Origin: a virus
Length of the DNA: 47,573 bases
IMG/VR virus record: IMGVR_UViG_3300034061_003023
Span: 1 to 47,573 of that record
Strand: one strand, 5' to 3'
The notes beneath the pieces are model-generated. The model searched no databases. It saw only the letters and a list, made by a program, of their open reading frames with translations, and was not told the DNA's origin. The translations under genes were made by a program, and so were the position numbers. This document shows positions 1 to 8,493 of the stretch, piece after piece (positions within the stretch are counted from its first letter, which is position 1; the number at the start of each line of letters is the position of its first letter).

Positions 1-160
1 GATATTGAACTACTAGCAAAAGAACCACTCAAACTATATGAACTGGTGATAGAATATGAACTGGATATTGAACTACTAGCAAAAGATGCAGAAACTACAC
101 TACCTGCAAAAGAACTGGTGATAGAGTATGAACTGGATATTGAACTACTAGCAAAAGAAC
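1..160. repeat. Near-identical direct repeats in the fibre gene
   Basis: The string GATATTGAACTACTAGC occurs at 1, 64 and 136 (spacings 63 and 72). It is preceded at the latter two sites by a shared GAACTGGTGATAGARTATGAACTG block. On the coding strand it encodes the SGSFASSSISSSYSITSS peptide repeat. The array continues past the window edge. Confidence 0.85.
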
Positions 161-3100
161 CGGACAAAGCAAAAAGAGAATATGATGATGTTACAGAATT
201 TGATGCAGTTCCTAAAAGTGATCCAGCGAATGAACCAGAAAGAGATGCAGTTCCTTGATGATAGCCCCAATGAGAACCACTAAATGATCCAGAACCATCG
301 CCTATAAATGAACCGGTTACAGAACCTGTCAATGAACCGGTAAATTGACCAGTAATGAGTCCAGCAAAATAAGATGCAGTTAGTGCATACGAAGAACTAA
401 TAGCATTTGATGCAGTTGCAAATAAACTTCCACTAATGTATACCGAACCAGTAAATTGATGAGTATCCAGTATATCATCACCAAATATAGTTGAACCACT
501 ACTGAATGATTGGGTTACAATATAAACTGATGATGAAACGATATATTGCCTTGCAGTTAAATCACCATCAATCGTTAGATTAGCAAAACGGGGTGAATCT
601 GATTCTGCCAATCCTAAAACAAATCTCTGATTAGAACTTGAAACAACATTCGTTCCATATAAGTGTTCAAGTGTTTGTGGCGATCCAGATACAAGACCCG
701 CCGGTAATGAAGATGGGGATATTGATCCAGTTATTCCAGATGCTGTTATTTCTACACCACTAATTTTTATTTTATCACCATCCCAAAACAAAGATGCAGA
801 TTCACCTATAATGCTCAATTTTGAACTTGTACCAATAAATGTCATATCAAGTTTAGCAGGATACGATTGGAAATCCAAATAATCACCGGCTTCATTTATG
901 AATTGAACATTATTTTGAACAATACCAACGTTGAACGGATCACCAACATGCATTGACCAACCAAATAACGATGATGTAAGTTTTCTAACCGATGCAGTTG
1001 AAATTGTTATCGATGAAGAATAATGGGTTGTACTATCCAGTCCAAGTTGTCCAAATTCATTATCTCCCCAAGCATAAAAACTTCCACTTCGGTCTATTCC
1101 AAATGTAAAATCTTGTCCACCATGAGTATACAACCAATTTGATCCAGTTCCAATTTGAACAGGAGATGATCTAGATATTACATCACCTTGTCCAAGTGCA
1201 CCTCTAAAATTGTAACCCCAACCCCAAAGAGTGCCATCATTTTTTACTGCAAGACTATGAAATTTACCTGCGGATGCAGAAACCCAAGTCTTTAATGTAC
1301 CAATTTGAACTGGAGATGATTTTGCCAAATTATCCGTAATTTGTCCTAATACACCGTTACCACCCTCACCCCATGTCCATAATTCTCCTAATGTATTTAA
1401 TGCAATATAATGGTATTGATTACCAACAACTGATGTCCAATTTGAGAGAGTTCCTATTCGTACAGGCAAACTTCGATTAACTACGGTTGGCGTTTCCACT
1501 GTTCTTCGTCCAGAAGTAGAATCATTAGAGCCCCAAGACCAAAGTGTTCCGTCATTTTTTATTGCAACTGTTGTAGCTTGAGCAACTGCGGCATCCTTCC
1601 AATTTGTTTCCGTTCCAACTTGAACTGGAGATGACCTTGTTGTTATATCATTTAAACCAAGTTGTCCATTGTTATTTCTGCCCCATGCCCAAAGTGATCC
1701 ATCACGTTTCATACCTAAACTATGATTTGTGCCTGCAAAAACTTTATTCCAATTTGTTTCTGTTCCAATTTGAACCGGAGAACTTGTAGACGCAGCTCCA
1801 GATCCAGTAATTCCTGCTCGTCTATATGTATTTGATCCCCAACCCCAAATTGTCCCGTCAGTTTTAACAGCAATCGTATATTCATCACCTGCAGATGCGG
1901 ATGCCCAATTTTTTAAAGTTCCAACTTGAATGGGTGATGATCTATTTACCTTATCACCAAGTCCTAATTGACCAGATACATTATATCCCCAAGCCCACAA
2001 AGTATTGTCATTATTTTTTACATAGAGAGAATTTATACCTCTTGTTGTTGTTCTATAATAGTAATACAATGGATTGTTTTCTAAAACATTTTTCTTTGCT
2101 TCATCAAGTCCCTTATATCCTTCCGATTTTATTACGGAATTATCACCTACTTCTTGTGAACCAGTTACATAAGAATCATCGCCAAATATGTAAAAATTTC
2201 CACCTTGAAAAAATACACTATAAATTTCATTTACTATATTTGATTGTTGAAGTGAATCATTAAAATATTCTATTTTGAAATCTAAAAATTCATTTCTATG
2301 ATCTATTTTTATCGGAACATAAAGTCTAGCAATATTTGGTGTAAATCCAAAATCAGTTTCACTTAAAATTCTTATATTAGATACAGATGTTCCATCTCTC
2401 ATTAAAAATCTAATAATACCATCACCAACACCATTTACTGGAAGTTTTACAGAATAATCGAGTGCAAATCTATCATCTTTGTTTGTTAAAGGAACTTCGG
2501 CAACGAATGCTCCATATTCGGTATTACTAACAAATGAGCTACCACTTGCATAAATGTTTAATAAAGGTTCTCTATTATCGTATTTATTCCCTTCAACTGA
2601 ATAATCAAAAATCAAACTGTATACCACATTATCAGTGAATTTAGCAGAGTATTCTGATTTTTGTTCTAATATTATTTCTTGATTACCGGATAAAACATTA
2701 TCTGGTTTTATTGATATTGGATTCAACAAATAATTGCTACTTGATGCAATTTTTGCAGATGGTGCCCCTTTTATAGAAGTTGTTTGCCAAAATGAATATG
2801 GATCTATGGATGATGTTGTTTTTGTTTCAAAATCATATACAGATATTTTATCCGAAAATACACCTATTGGAATTTCAACAAAATAATTTGAAGAACTAAC
2901 AAGATAATTTTTTTGTGAAACTTCTCCATCATAAAACAACTCATAAGATTGATTTGGTTTTGTTGCACTTTTTCCAAATACTTTTATACGGGATACATGA
3001 CCGGAATCCGGTTCTAAACCAAAAATATCAACTACAGCAAAAGACTTTATATTTTTTGTTGCATTTCTTTCCGTTGGTATTTTATTGTAAGTAATATAAT

Positions 3101-3899
3101 ATGGTTGATTTATTGAAGAAATCAGTTCATCATTTAAATTTCTTGAACTCGATGCATACAAAGGAGAATTTAAATATAACTGATACGGTGTTAATACTCG
3201 TTGAATACTAGATGTATATGAAAAACCTATTGTATTGAAAACAGGCAATACCTCATCTGATAAATACGGAAACCAAATCGTTCCATTTTCATATTCTTTT
3301 TTAAATAAATCATTTCTTGCCCGCAATATAGGAACTCTTTCATCCGATAGAAAGTAATCTGCTGATCCACTTATTGTTATTTGTTTATTAGGATCAAACT
3401 TTTCTTCTAGAATCGAATATCTTTTTTCACTTATAGTAACTTGTGGATATTTTGAATATATTATTTGAGATTGATTTTTTTTCTTTGTATTTATTTTCAA
3501 AGAATGGGTATACTTGTAATTTTGATCAGTTATTTCATCTGAATTTAATGGGTTGCCGTCTCTATCAACAAATATGGTTGATAAAATTGTTAGAGTACAA
3601 TCACCTGGATTTGTTGTTTCATATACATAAACAACAACATTTATTGAATCATCTTTTTCTTGAAATTCCAAAACTTCGTGAAATATTGGATCCCCACCTG
3701 AATCTAGAATCTCTATGTATAACGGATAACCAATATCAACAACATCAAAATTTGGTGAAAACTTAAAAAGATTTTTACCAGCAGATAATATCTCTGGTAA
3801 GTCTGTGATGTTTAATATCCCCTCTGATAAGTTACCATCATCGTCAATATTAGTCTGAACATCTATGTAATTTCTTTTTAACCTTTTCTTTTCTATCAT
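1..3899 (-). CDS. Large tail-fibre-like protein with RCC1 propeller (C-terminus off window)
   Basis: This frame is open from an ATG at 3899 to the left edge, about 1299 codons, so the end is missing. The first ~610 residues look like a beta-rich virion scaffold that I cannot assign to a family. Residues ~620-960 hold seven repeats of ~50 residues built as G(T/S)LWxWGxNxxGQLGLGD...SSPVQIGT...NW, with WG motifs near 1990, 1840, 1685, 1535, 1375, 1225 and 1070. This is the RCC1 pattern, which folds as a seven-bladed beta-propeller. A linker follows, then a low-complexity tail rich in SGSF, ASSS, TASYAL and GSLLGTAS, typical of phage fibre repeats. The start lies 1 base after the stop of the nuclease gene. 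Likely role: distal tail or receptor-binding structure (inference). The RCC1 assignment is strong; the binding partner is unknown. Confidence 0.88.
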   Translation of the reverse strand, partial: MIEKKRLKRNYIDVQTNIDDDGNLSEGILNITDLPEILSAGKNLFKFSPNFDVVDIGYPLYIEILDSGGDPIFHEVLEFQEKDDSINVVVYVYETTNPGDCTLTILSTIFVDRDGNPLNSDEITDQNYKYTHSLKINTKKKNQSQIIYSKYPQVTISEKRYSILEEKFDPNKQITISGSADYFLSDERVPILRARNDLFKKEYENGTIWFPYLSDEVLPVFNTIGFSYTSSIQRVLTPYQLYLNSPLYASSSRNLNDELISSINQPYYITYNKIPTERNATKNIKSFAVVDIFGLEPDSGHVSRIKVFGKSATKPNQSYELFYDGEVSQKNYLVSSSNYFVEIPIGVFSDKISVYDFETKTTSSIDPYSFWQTTSIKGAPSAKIASSSNYLLNPISIKPDNVLSGNQEIILEQKSEYSAKFTDNVVYSLIFDYSVEGNKYDNREPLLNIYASGSSFVSNTEYGAFVAEVPLTNKDDRFALDYSVKLPVNGVGDGIIRFLMRDGTSVSNIRILSETDFGFTPNIARLYVPIKIDHRNEFLDFKIEYFNDSLQQSNIVNEIYSVFFQGGNFYIFGDDSYVTGSQEVGDNSVIKSEGYKGLDEAKKNVLENNPLYYYYRTTTRGINSLYVKNNDNTLWAWGYNVSGQLGLGDKVNRSSPIQVGTLKNWASASAGDEYTIAVKTDGTIWGWGSNTYRRAGITGSGAASTSSPVQIGTETNWNKVFAGTNHSLGMKRDGSLWAWGRNNNGQLGLNDITTRSSPVQVGTETNWKDAAVAQATTVAIKNDGTLWSWGSNDSTSGRRTVETPTVVNRSLPVRIGTLSNWTSVVGNQYHYIALNTLGELWTWGEGGNGVLGQITDNLAKSSPVQIGTLKTWVSASAGKFHSLAVKNDGTLWGWGYNFRGALGQGDVISRSSPVQIGTGSNWLYTHGGQDFTFGIDRSGSFYAWGDNEFGQLGLDSTTHYSSSITISTASVRKLTSSLFGWSMHVGDPFNVGIVQNNVQFINEAGDYLDFQSYPAKLDMTFIGTSSKLSIIGESASLFWDGDKIKISGVEITASGITGSISPSSLPAGLVSGSPQTLEHLYGTNVVSSSNQRFVLGLAESDSPRFANLTIDGDLTARQYIVSSSVYIVTQSFSSGSTIFGDDILDTHQFTGSVYISGSLFATASNAISSSYALTASYFAGLITGQFTGSLTGSVTGSFIGDGSGSFSGSHWGYHQGTASLSGSFAGSLLGTASNSVTSSYSLFALSGSFASSSISSSYSITSSFAGSVVSASFASSSISSSYSITSSYSLSGSFASSSI

Positions 3900-3900
3900 A

Positions 3901-6900
3901 TTATGTCTCTATTTTAGAAAAACCATTTTCTTTTTTAATCTCAATGTGAGCATCTACCATATCACGAACACTATCTATGTGTGATATAAGTATAACAAAC
4001 TCGAATTGTGTTTTCAAATACTCCATGAACAAAGAAAAGTTTGCCATTATTGTTGGATCCATGACACCCAATCCTTCGTCTATGGCAATAAAGTTTGGTC
4101 TCGGTAAAGACGAAACTTGTATCAATGCCGTTCTGATTGCAAGTGATGAAATAAATTTCTCCATACCACTTGACAATTCTAAATTCCAAAAACGGTCATT
4201 GTCATAAACAATATAAGTGTTTATACTCTTACCATCCGTATCAAATAGAACTTGAAAATCTACAATGTTTGCCAATATGTTATTTGTTTCTTCTTGAATA
4301 CTTGGCAAAGCATTACTAATCAATTCATACGGAACACCGTTTCTATTTACCGCCTTCAAATAATAATCATATGCTTCATATTCGTTTTCTAAGTCTTTCA
4401 ACTTTTTAATTGAAACCTCACATTCGTTTATTATTTTTTCACTAACCTTAACATTTCCACTATATTCCAAAATGTTTTCATCAATCTCTTTCAATTCAAT
4501 TTTCAAACTTCTATGCTTTTCTATTTCTAATTCAGCAATTTTTAATTGAATTTTCGCATTCTGATCTATAGTGTCTTCATTTTCTTTTAACTTTTCAATT
4601 TGACTATCAATTATCGATAGTTCTTCGTTAATTTTTGTAATATCTTCCTTTACTGAAAAAATACTCTTTTCTACCGAGTAAATTTGTTTTTCATATTTGA
4701 AACCACTGTTTTCAAGACTGTGTAATTTTTCTAATTCGGCATATACGGATGAACTTTCTGAAAATTCTTTTTCAAGACTTTTAATTTCAAAAATCAATTC
4801 ATCACGATCTTGTTCATAACCCCATATAAGTGATTTTGCTTTTTCTGCATCTTTTACGAATACATTATTTACACAGAATTGACAATTTGGATCATATTCA
4901 TGGTCTTTCAAATTATCAATTTTATCTTGACAATGTTGAACTTTCAACTTCACACTTCTTAAATCTGCCTCAAATTGTGTAAGTTTGTTTCGGACATCAT
5001 CAACTCTTTCTTTATTTGCCACAAGAGTTTCTTTGTCAAACTCTTTCGCCAAACCACTATATTTCTCATACGATGATTTGGCATCGGATAATTCATCTTC
5101 TAATGATGTTAATTCCTTTGTCAAATCAGTTATCTTTCTATCTAATAAATATCTCTTATCTAATAATGATTGGACAGATTTTGAAGAAAAATTGTCATCA
5201 ATCGGGATAAGTTTCTTGTTTAGTTCCGATATTGTATCTGTTAATTGTTCTATTTTCTTTTCGATATAACCTTTCTGGTCTACCGTTTCTTCTAATAAAA
5301 CGGTATTTGCTTGATGAATACCATTTGCATCGGCAAGTTTGGTTGAGTAATCTTGTTTCTTAAATTCTTTTACCAATGCCTGCAATCCCTTCACTTCATC
5401 AGTTGCAATAGTATTCAGTTCCTCAAATAGATTTAAGTCAAAAAATTGTGCCAATAAATCTTTTCTATCCTTCTGTGCCTTATCAACAAAGTTCGTATTG
5501 TTACCTTGCAATGACATTGCTGTTAGAACAAAGTCGTCATAAGTTCCAATATATTTTCTTATTGCATAATTTGTTGTATCTCGGTCTTCACCGTTCAGAG
5601 AAACCAAATCATCATTTTCTTCATACCAAAAATCTACATTAACTTTTACATTTCCTTTCTTTTCTTTGGTTGCAACTCTCTTAATGTAATAATTTTTATC
5701 ACCAATCATAAAATGTAGTTTACATTGGAAATTTTCTTTCTTATTATTAAGAACTTGTGCCGCCTTAAATGTTCTTGAACACTTATCGAATAGACAGAAC
5801 ATGAGAGCATCTAATAATGAGGACTTACCACTTGCATTTGGTGCAAACAATCCATAAACCCCATTCATGTTTGAAAAATCAATACGATTTCCTTTACCAT
5901 AAGAAAACATATTATCAAATTCAAATGAAATTGGCGTCCATACAAGATTACGAACAACATCACTTTCTGATATTTTTGTGTTTACATTACGATTTATGTT
6001 TCTTATCTTTTCAAGTATTTCGTCTGATACAGAAAACTTATCATTAACATAGTCTGTAATCAATTTGTTTTGATATTCAATGTCACGAATTTTACCTATT
6101 GGATTTACTTTTGTTTGTACATTACCATTGCTAGAACCAACGATGTGTTGTGTTCTGATGTCTATAACATTCGTCATTGATTTCAAATCAGTCATTATCT
6201 GATTGACTTCCGAATGGGGTGTGTTTGTTATTCTCAAACGAATTGAATTGTATTTTGTAAATTTTGTTGGTAGTTTTTTTATCTTTCCGTTTTCAACATC
6301 AATAGTATGATACGACCAATCATTTTCAATTTCAATAAACTTGGATTTCTTATTTTTAATATCCCACTCAATTATACCGTGAGTTAATCCTTCACCATAG
6401 TTTTGTTGAATTAGTGAACCCGCATAAGCAAACTTTCCATCAACATCAAGATATTGAAACTTATGTATATCACCAAATAGACCATAATCAAATCCTTCAA
6501 ACATTTCAACCTTTACTTGATTGTGTTTCATAAGAACACCCGCATCAGTTGCTGCCCTATCAACTGGTCCGTGGTATAAAACTATTTTCGTTTTACTGCC
6601 ACTATTAACATCTTTTGCCAAAATGAAATTTTCAGGATTCTCATAAACAGAGTTTACAACAAAATCAACATTTTCAAGTTCATATACACCAGTTTCTTTC
6701 AAATAAAAAAGAGTATTAAACTCATCATTGATAAGAGAAACTATCGGTGAAAGTGCATCCATCCTACTCATGTTGTTCAAGTTACAGTCGTGATTTCCTG
6801 CAATCAAAACCGTTGGTGCAATCCTCGAAAGTGTATCTAAAAATTCAGTAACCATTGAAACTAATTCAGGTGTCATATCTGTTTTTGCATGAACAATATC

Positions 6901-7083
6901 ACCTGCAAGATAGATTATAGTATTTTTATTTTCTTCAACTTTCTTTCTACAAATATCATAAAGTTTTTGGAATACACTACGATATTCTTCGTGTCTTTTA
7001 AGATTACGAATGTGAACATCAGCAATATGTAATATGGTATCAACACGGGAAAGTCCGCCTGCCCATAATGTTTCTTTAAGCAT
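3901..7083 (-). CDS. Fused Mre11-Rad50 (gp47-gp46/SbcD-SbcC) recombination nuclease
   Basis: This is one 1060-residue protein carrying both subunits of the DNA end-processing complex. The N-terminal metallophosphoesterase shows ADVH (~D22), GDIVH (~62), GNHD (97-99), a later histidine (~171) and GDIH (~204-207), the Mre11 metal ligands. From ~385 it becomes an SMC-like ATPase: Walker A APNASGKS (~414-421), long coiled coils around a CxxC zinc hook (CQFC, ~734), signature LSSGMEK (~973), Walker B FIAIDEG (~998) and an H-loop ISH (~1036). A longer in-frame start at 7170 exists. I chose the ATG at 7083 because AGAGG precedes it by 7 bases and it overlaps the primase stop as ATGCTTAA. In T4 these are separate genes 47 and 46, needed for recombination-dependent replication and host DNA breakdown. 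Confidence 0.93.
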   Translation of the reverse strand: MLKETLWAGGLSRVDTILHIADVHIRNLKRHEEYRSVFQKLYDICRKKVEENKNTIIYLAGDIVHAKTDMTPELVSMVTEFLDTLSRIAPTVLIAGNHDCNLNNMSRMDALSPIVSLINDEFNTLFYLKETGVYELENVDFVVNSVYENPENFILAKDVNSGSKTKIVLYHGPVDRAATDAGVLMKHNQVKVEMFEGFDYGLFGDIHKFQYLDVDGKFAYAGSLIQQNYGEGLTHGIIEWDIKNKKSKFIEIENDWSYHTIDVENGKIKKLPTKFTKYNSIRLRITNTPHSEVNQIMTDLKSMTNVIDIRTQHIVGSSNGNVQTKVNPIGKIRDIEYQNKLITDYVNDKFSVSDEILEKIRNINRNVNTKISESDVVRNLVWTPISFEFDNMFSYGKGNRIDFSNMNGVYGLFAPNASGKSSLLDALMFCLFDKCSRTFKAAQVLNNKKENFQCKLHFMIGDKNYYIKRVATKEKKGNVKVNVDFWYEENDDLVSLNGEDRDTTNYAIRKYIGTYDDFVLTAMSLQGNNTNFVDKAQKDRKDLLAQFFDLNLFEELNTIATDEVKGLQALVKEFKKQDYSTKLADANGIHQANTVLLEETVDQKGYIEKKIEQLTDTISELNKKLIPIDDNFSSKSVQSLLDKRYLLDRKITDLTKELTSLEDELSDAKSSYEKYSGLAKEFDKETLVANKERVDDVRNKLTQFEADLRSVKLKVQHCQDKIDNLKDHEYDPNCQFCVNNVFVKDAEKAKSLIWGYEQDRDELIFEIKSLEKEFSESSSVYAELEKLHSLENSGFKYEKQIYSVEKSIFSVKEDITKINEELSIIDSQIEKLKENEDTIDQNAKIQLKIAELEIEKHRSLKIELKEIDENILEYSGNVKVSEKIINECEVSIKKLKDLENEYEAYDYYLKAVNRNGVPYELISNALPSIQEETNNILANIVDFQVLFDTDGKSINTYIVYDNDRFWNLELSSGMEKFISSLAIRTALIQVSSLPRPNFIAIDEGLGVMDPTIMANFSLFMEYLKTQFEFVILISHIDSVRDMVDAHIEIKKENGFSKIET

Positions 7084-8029
7084 ATAATATCCTCTGTTTA
7101 ATAATATCATAACTGTCTGTGGGTTTTGTTTCTTGTTTAACACCAACAAAATCTTTGAAACCCATTTCATTTATATCTTTTTGTTCCATCTTAACCATTG
7201 ATACTTCGATACCTTCACATAGTAGTTTGGATGAAATTTTTATTGCATCATGTATTGCATCGTTATCAAGTGCAACAATTACTTTTGGTGGTTTACGCAA
7301 CAATATCTTTTCCATAAGTCTTGGTTGAATTATTTTGCCGAATAATGGAATTGCATTGTATCTGGCAGTAATTGCATCAAAGACACCTTCAACAATCGTA
7401 ACAGGTTCTTCCCAATTTATGAAACTCTCAAATCCAATAACATCTTTACTCCATTTTGGATTTTTATATTTTAACACGTCTTCTTCAAATATAGAACGAG
7501 AAACAAAAAAGTTTAGATTGAAATTGTCATCGTAAGATGGGATGATAATTCTGCCAGAATAGTTTCCACTCGGACAATACCCAATACCATATCTCAAAAT
7601 ATCAGTTCTACCAATTCCTCTTGATTTCAAATAATTCAATGCCTGTTTCATCTGCATTTTTACTTGAATATCTTTTATCTTTGGGATTTGATACAAACTG
7701 ATAAATTCTTTTGGTAAAGTTAGTTGTTCTTGTTCTACTTTTGTATTTTGAATGTATAGGTTTTTTGTTTTGAGTATTTTATTTAGGTCATCTAGGTATT
7801 GTTTACCTGCTTTTACTTTTTTGAAAAGAGAAACAATACTTCTACCTTTAGCATTACTAACCCAACAATGCCATGCGTTCTCTGCATTATTGTTTACTGA
7901 TAAATCTATTTCAAGTTTTGGTTTGTAATGACTGATGAATGGTGAGAAGAATGAATAGTTGTTGCCAGATGTTCTTCTACCTTTACCGAGAACTTTTTCT
8001 ACAAGTGATAACAAATCGTAGTTAATCAT
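7076..8029 (-). CDS. DnaG/gp61-type DNA primase with degenerate zinc ribbon
   Basis: A 317-residue primase-like protein that would make RNA primers for the phage lagging strand. The Toprim core is visible: IVEGVFDA (catalytic Glu) at ~210 and VALDNDA (the DxD acid pair) at ~252. It is preceded by the YLKSRGI..I.RYGIGYCP segment typical of the DnaG N-terminal core. The N-terminal zinc-ribbon region is recognisable (SPFISHYKPKLEID..NAWHCWVSNAKG) but only one Cys and one His remain of the expected four ligands. The frame can start at a GTG two codons upstream; the ATG at 8029 is preferred. The end overlaps the nuclease start, suggesting translational coupling. A hairpin with a promoter-like box lies just upstream. 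Primase family is likely; true priming activity is inferred. Confidence 0.85.
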   Translation of the reverse strand: MINYDLLSLVEKVLGKGRRTSGNNYSFFSPFISHYKPKLEIDLSVNNNAENAWHCWVSNAKGRSIVSLFKKVKAGKQYLDDLNKILKTKNLYIQNTKVEQEQLTLPKEFISLYQIPKIKDIQVKMQMKQALNYLKSRGIGRTDILRYGIGYCPSGNYSGRIIIPSYDDNFNLNFFVSRSIFEEDVLKYKNPKWSKDVIGFESFINWEEPVTIVEGVFDAITARYNAIPLFGKIIQPRLMEKILLRKPPKVIVALDNDAIHDAIKISSKLLCEGIEVSMVKMEQKDINEMGFKDFVGVKQETKPTDSYDIIKQRILYA

Positions 8030-8051
8030 AAACACACTTTATGTAAAATAA

Positions 8052-8088
8052 TAATTGTCACAAATATAGTAAAAATTTGTGACAATTA
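8052..8088. promoter_or_regulatory. Perfect stem-loop between endonuclease and primase genes
   Basis: The arms TAATTGTCACAAA (8052-8064) and TTTGTGACAATTA (8076-8088) are exact reverse complements, with one more T-A pair inside and a loop around TAGTAAAA. The right arm contains the endonuclease stop codon. Its core (TGTCaCAAA, 11-nt loop, TTTGtGACA) recurs at 45847-45875 with a compensatory change. It could be an operator, an RNA processing or regulatory hairpin, or a weak terminator: the minus-strand 3' side is ATTATTATTTT, not a clean T-run. Confidence 0.75.
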
Positions 8089-8092
8089 CAAG
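8061..8092 (-). promoter_or_regulatory. Possible Bacteroidota-type promoter for primase-nuclease
   Basis: On the minus strand CTTG, a 20-base spacer and TATATTTG match the TTTG-N19-20-TAnnTTTG pattern. The predicted start is ~25 bases before the primase ATG at 8029. The -7 box lies inside the stem-loop at 8052-8088, so a dyad-binding regulator could overlap it. A/T-rich sequence makes chance matches common. Confidence 0.35.
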
Positions 8093-8493
8093 CATTCTTT
8101 TAACCAATCTTCCGGTATTTCTTTTTTTGCCCATAGCCAACCCTTCTTGTCACAGTATTGGGCATAAGTTGTTTTACTTCCCTTGTATAACTTTGCATTA
8201 GGATTTTGAAACACAAAACGAATATCTATATCAGGATATTGTTGGAATATCAAATCAAATTTTAATCTATCTGTTTTTACCCATCGTCCCTTTGTTTCAA
8301 TATACATTTTACTTCCAGATATTTTTGTTAGAACAAAATCCGGTGTGTAATTGTGTTTGGTCTCTGGTTGTATGTAGGATATTTTTTCAGTTTCATAACT
8401 AAATGATTTTTTACTTTCTTTTAAAAAATCATTTACATTATCTTCCAACCCACTACGAAACCCATGTTTTATCGCAACTTGATTTCTACGCAT
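8086..8493 (-). CDS. T7-type endonuclease I (Holliday-junction resolvase-like)
   Basis: A 135-residue protein of the phage endonuclease I / PD-(D/E)XK fold. The active-site pattern is intact: Glu17 in RSGLE, Asp52 in YTPDF, and Glu66-x-Lys68 in YIETKG. These correspond to E20, D55, E65 and K67 of T7 gp3. A C-terminal KKGWLWAKKEIPEDWL segment also fits the family. The enzyme would resolve branched DNA before packaging or degrade host DNA. Its ATG shares a base with the stop of the upstream tail gene (TAATG), so it is translationally linked to a structural gene, and it sits directly before the primase and Mre11-Rad50 genes. The length matches T7 gp3 (149 residues). Confidence 0.9.
   Translation of the reverse strand: MRRNQVAIKHGFRSGLEDNVNDFLKESKKSFSYETEKISYIQPETKHNYTPDFVLTKISGSKMYIETKGRWVKTDRLKFDLIFQQYPDIDIRFVFQNPNAKLYKGSKTTYAQYCDKKGWLWAKKEIPEDWLKECL

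Noticed and set aside
1-160. Regularly spaced repeats as a CRISPR array
   Set aside because: The repeats are in frame, spacings differ (63 and 72), and the intervening DNA encodes the same low-complexity peptide, so they are coding repeats.
46-258. Plus-strand 70-codon frame with repeated MIEYELDIELLAK-like peptides
   Set aside because: It is the antisense reading of the fibre repeats; the minus-strand frame is continuous through it and explains the repetition.
4985-5269. Plus-strand frame antisense to the nuclease coiled coil
   Set aside because: No ribosome site, low-complexity Ser/Phe-rich product typical of shadows of A/T-rich coding DNA, and a strong gene on the other strand.
7084-7170. 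Longer N-terminus for the Mre11-Rad50 protein
   Set aside because: It would overlap the primase by 94 bases; the ATG at 7083 has a ribosome site and gives the expected Mre11 start.
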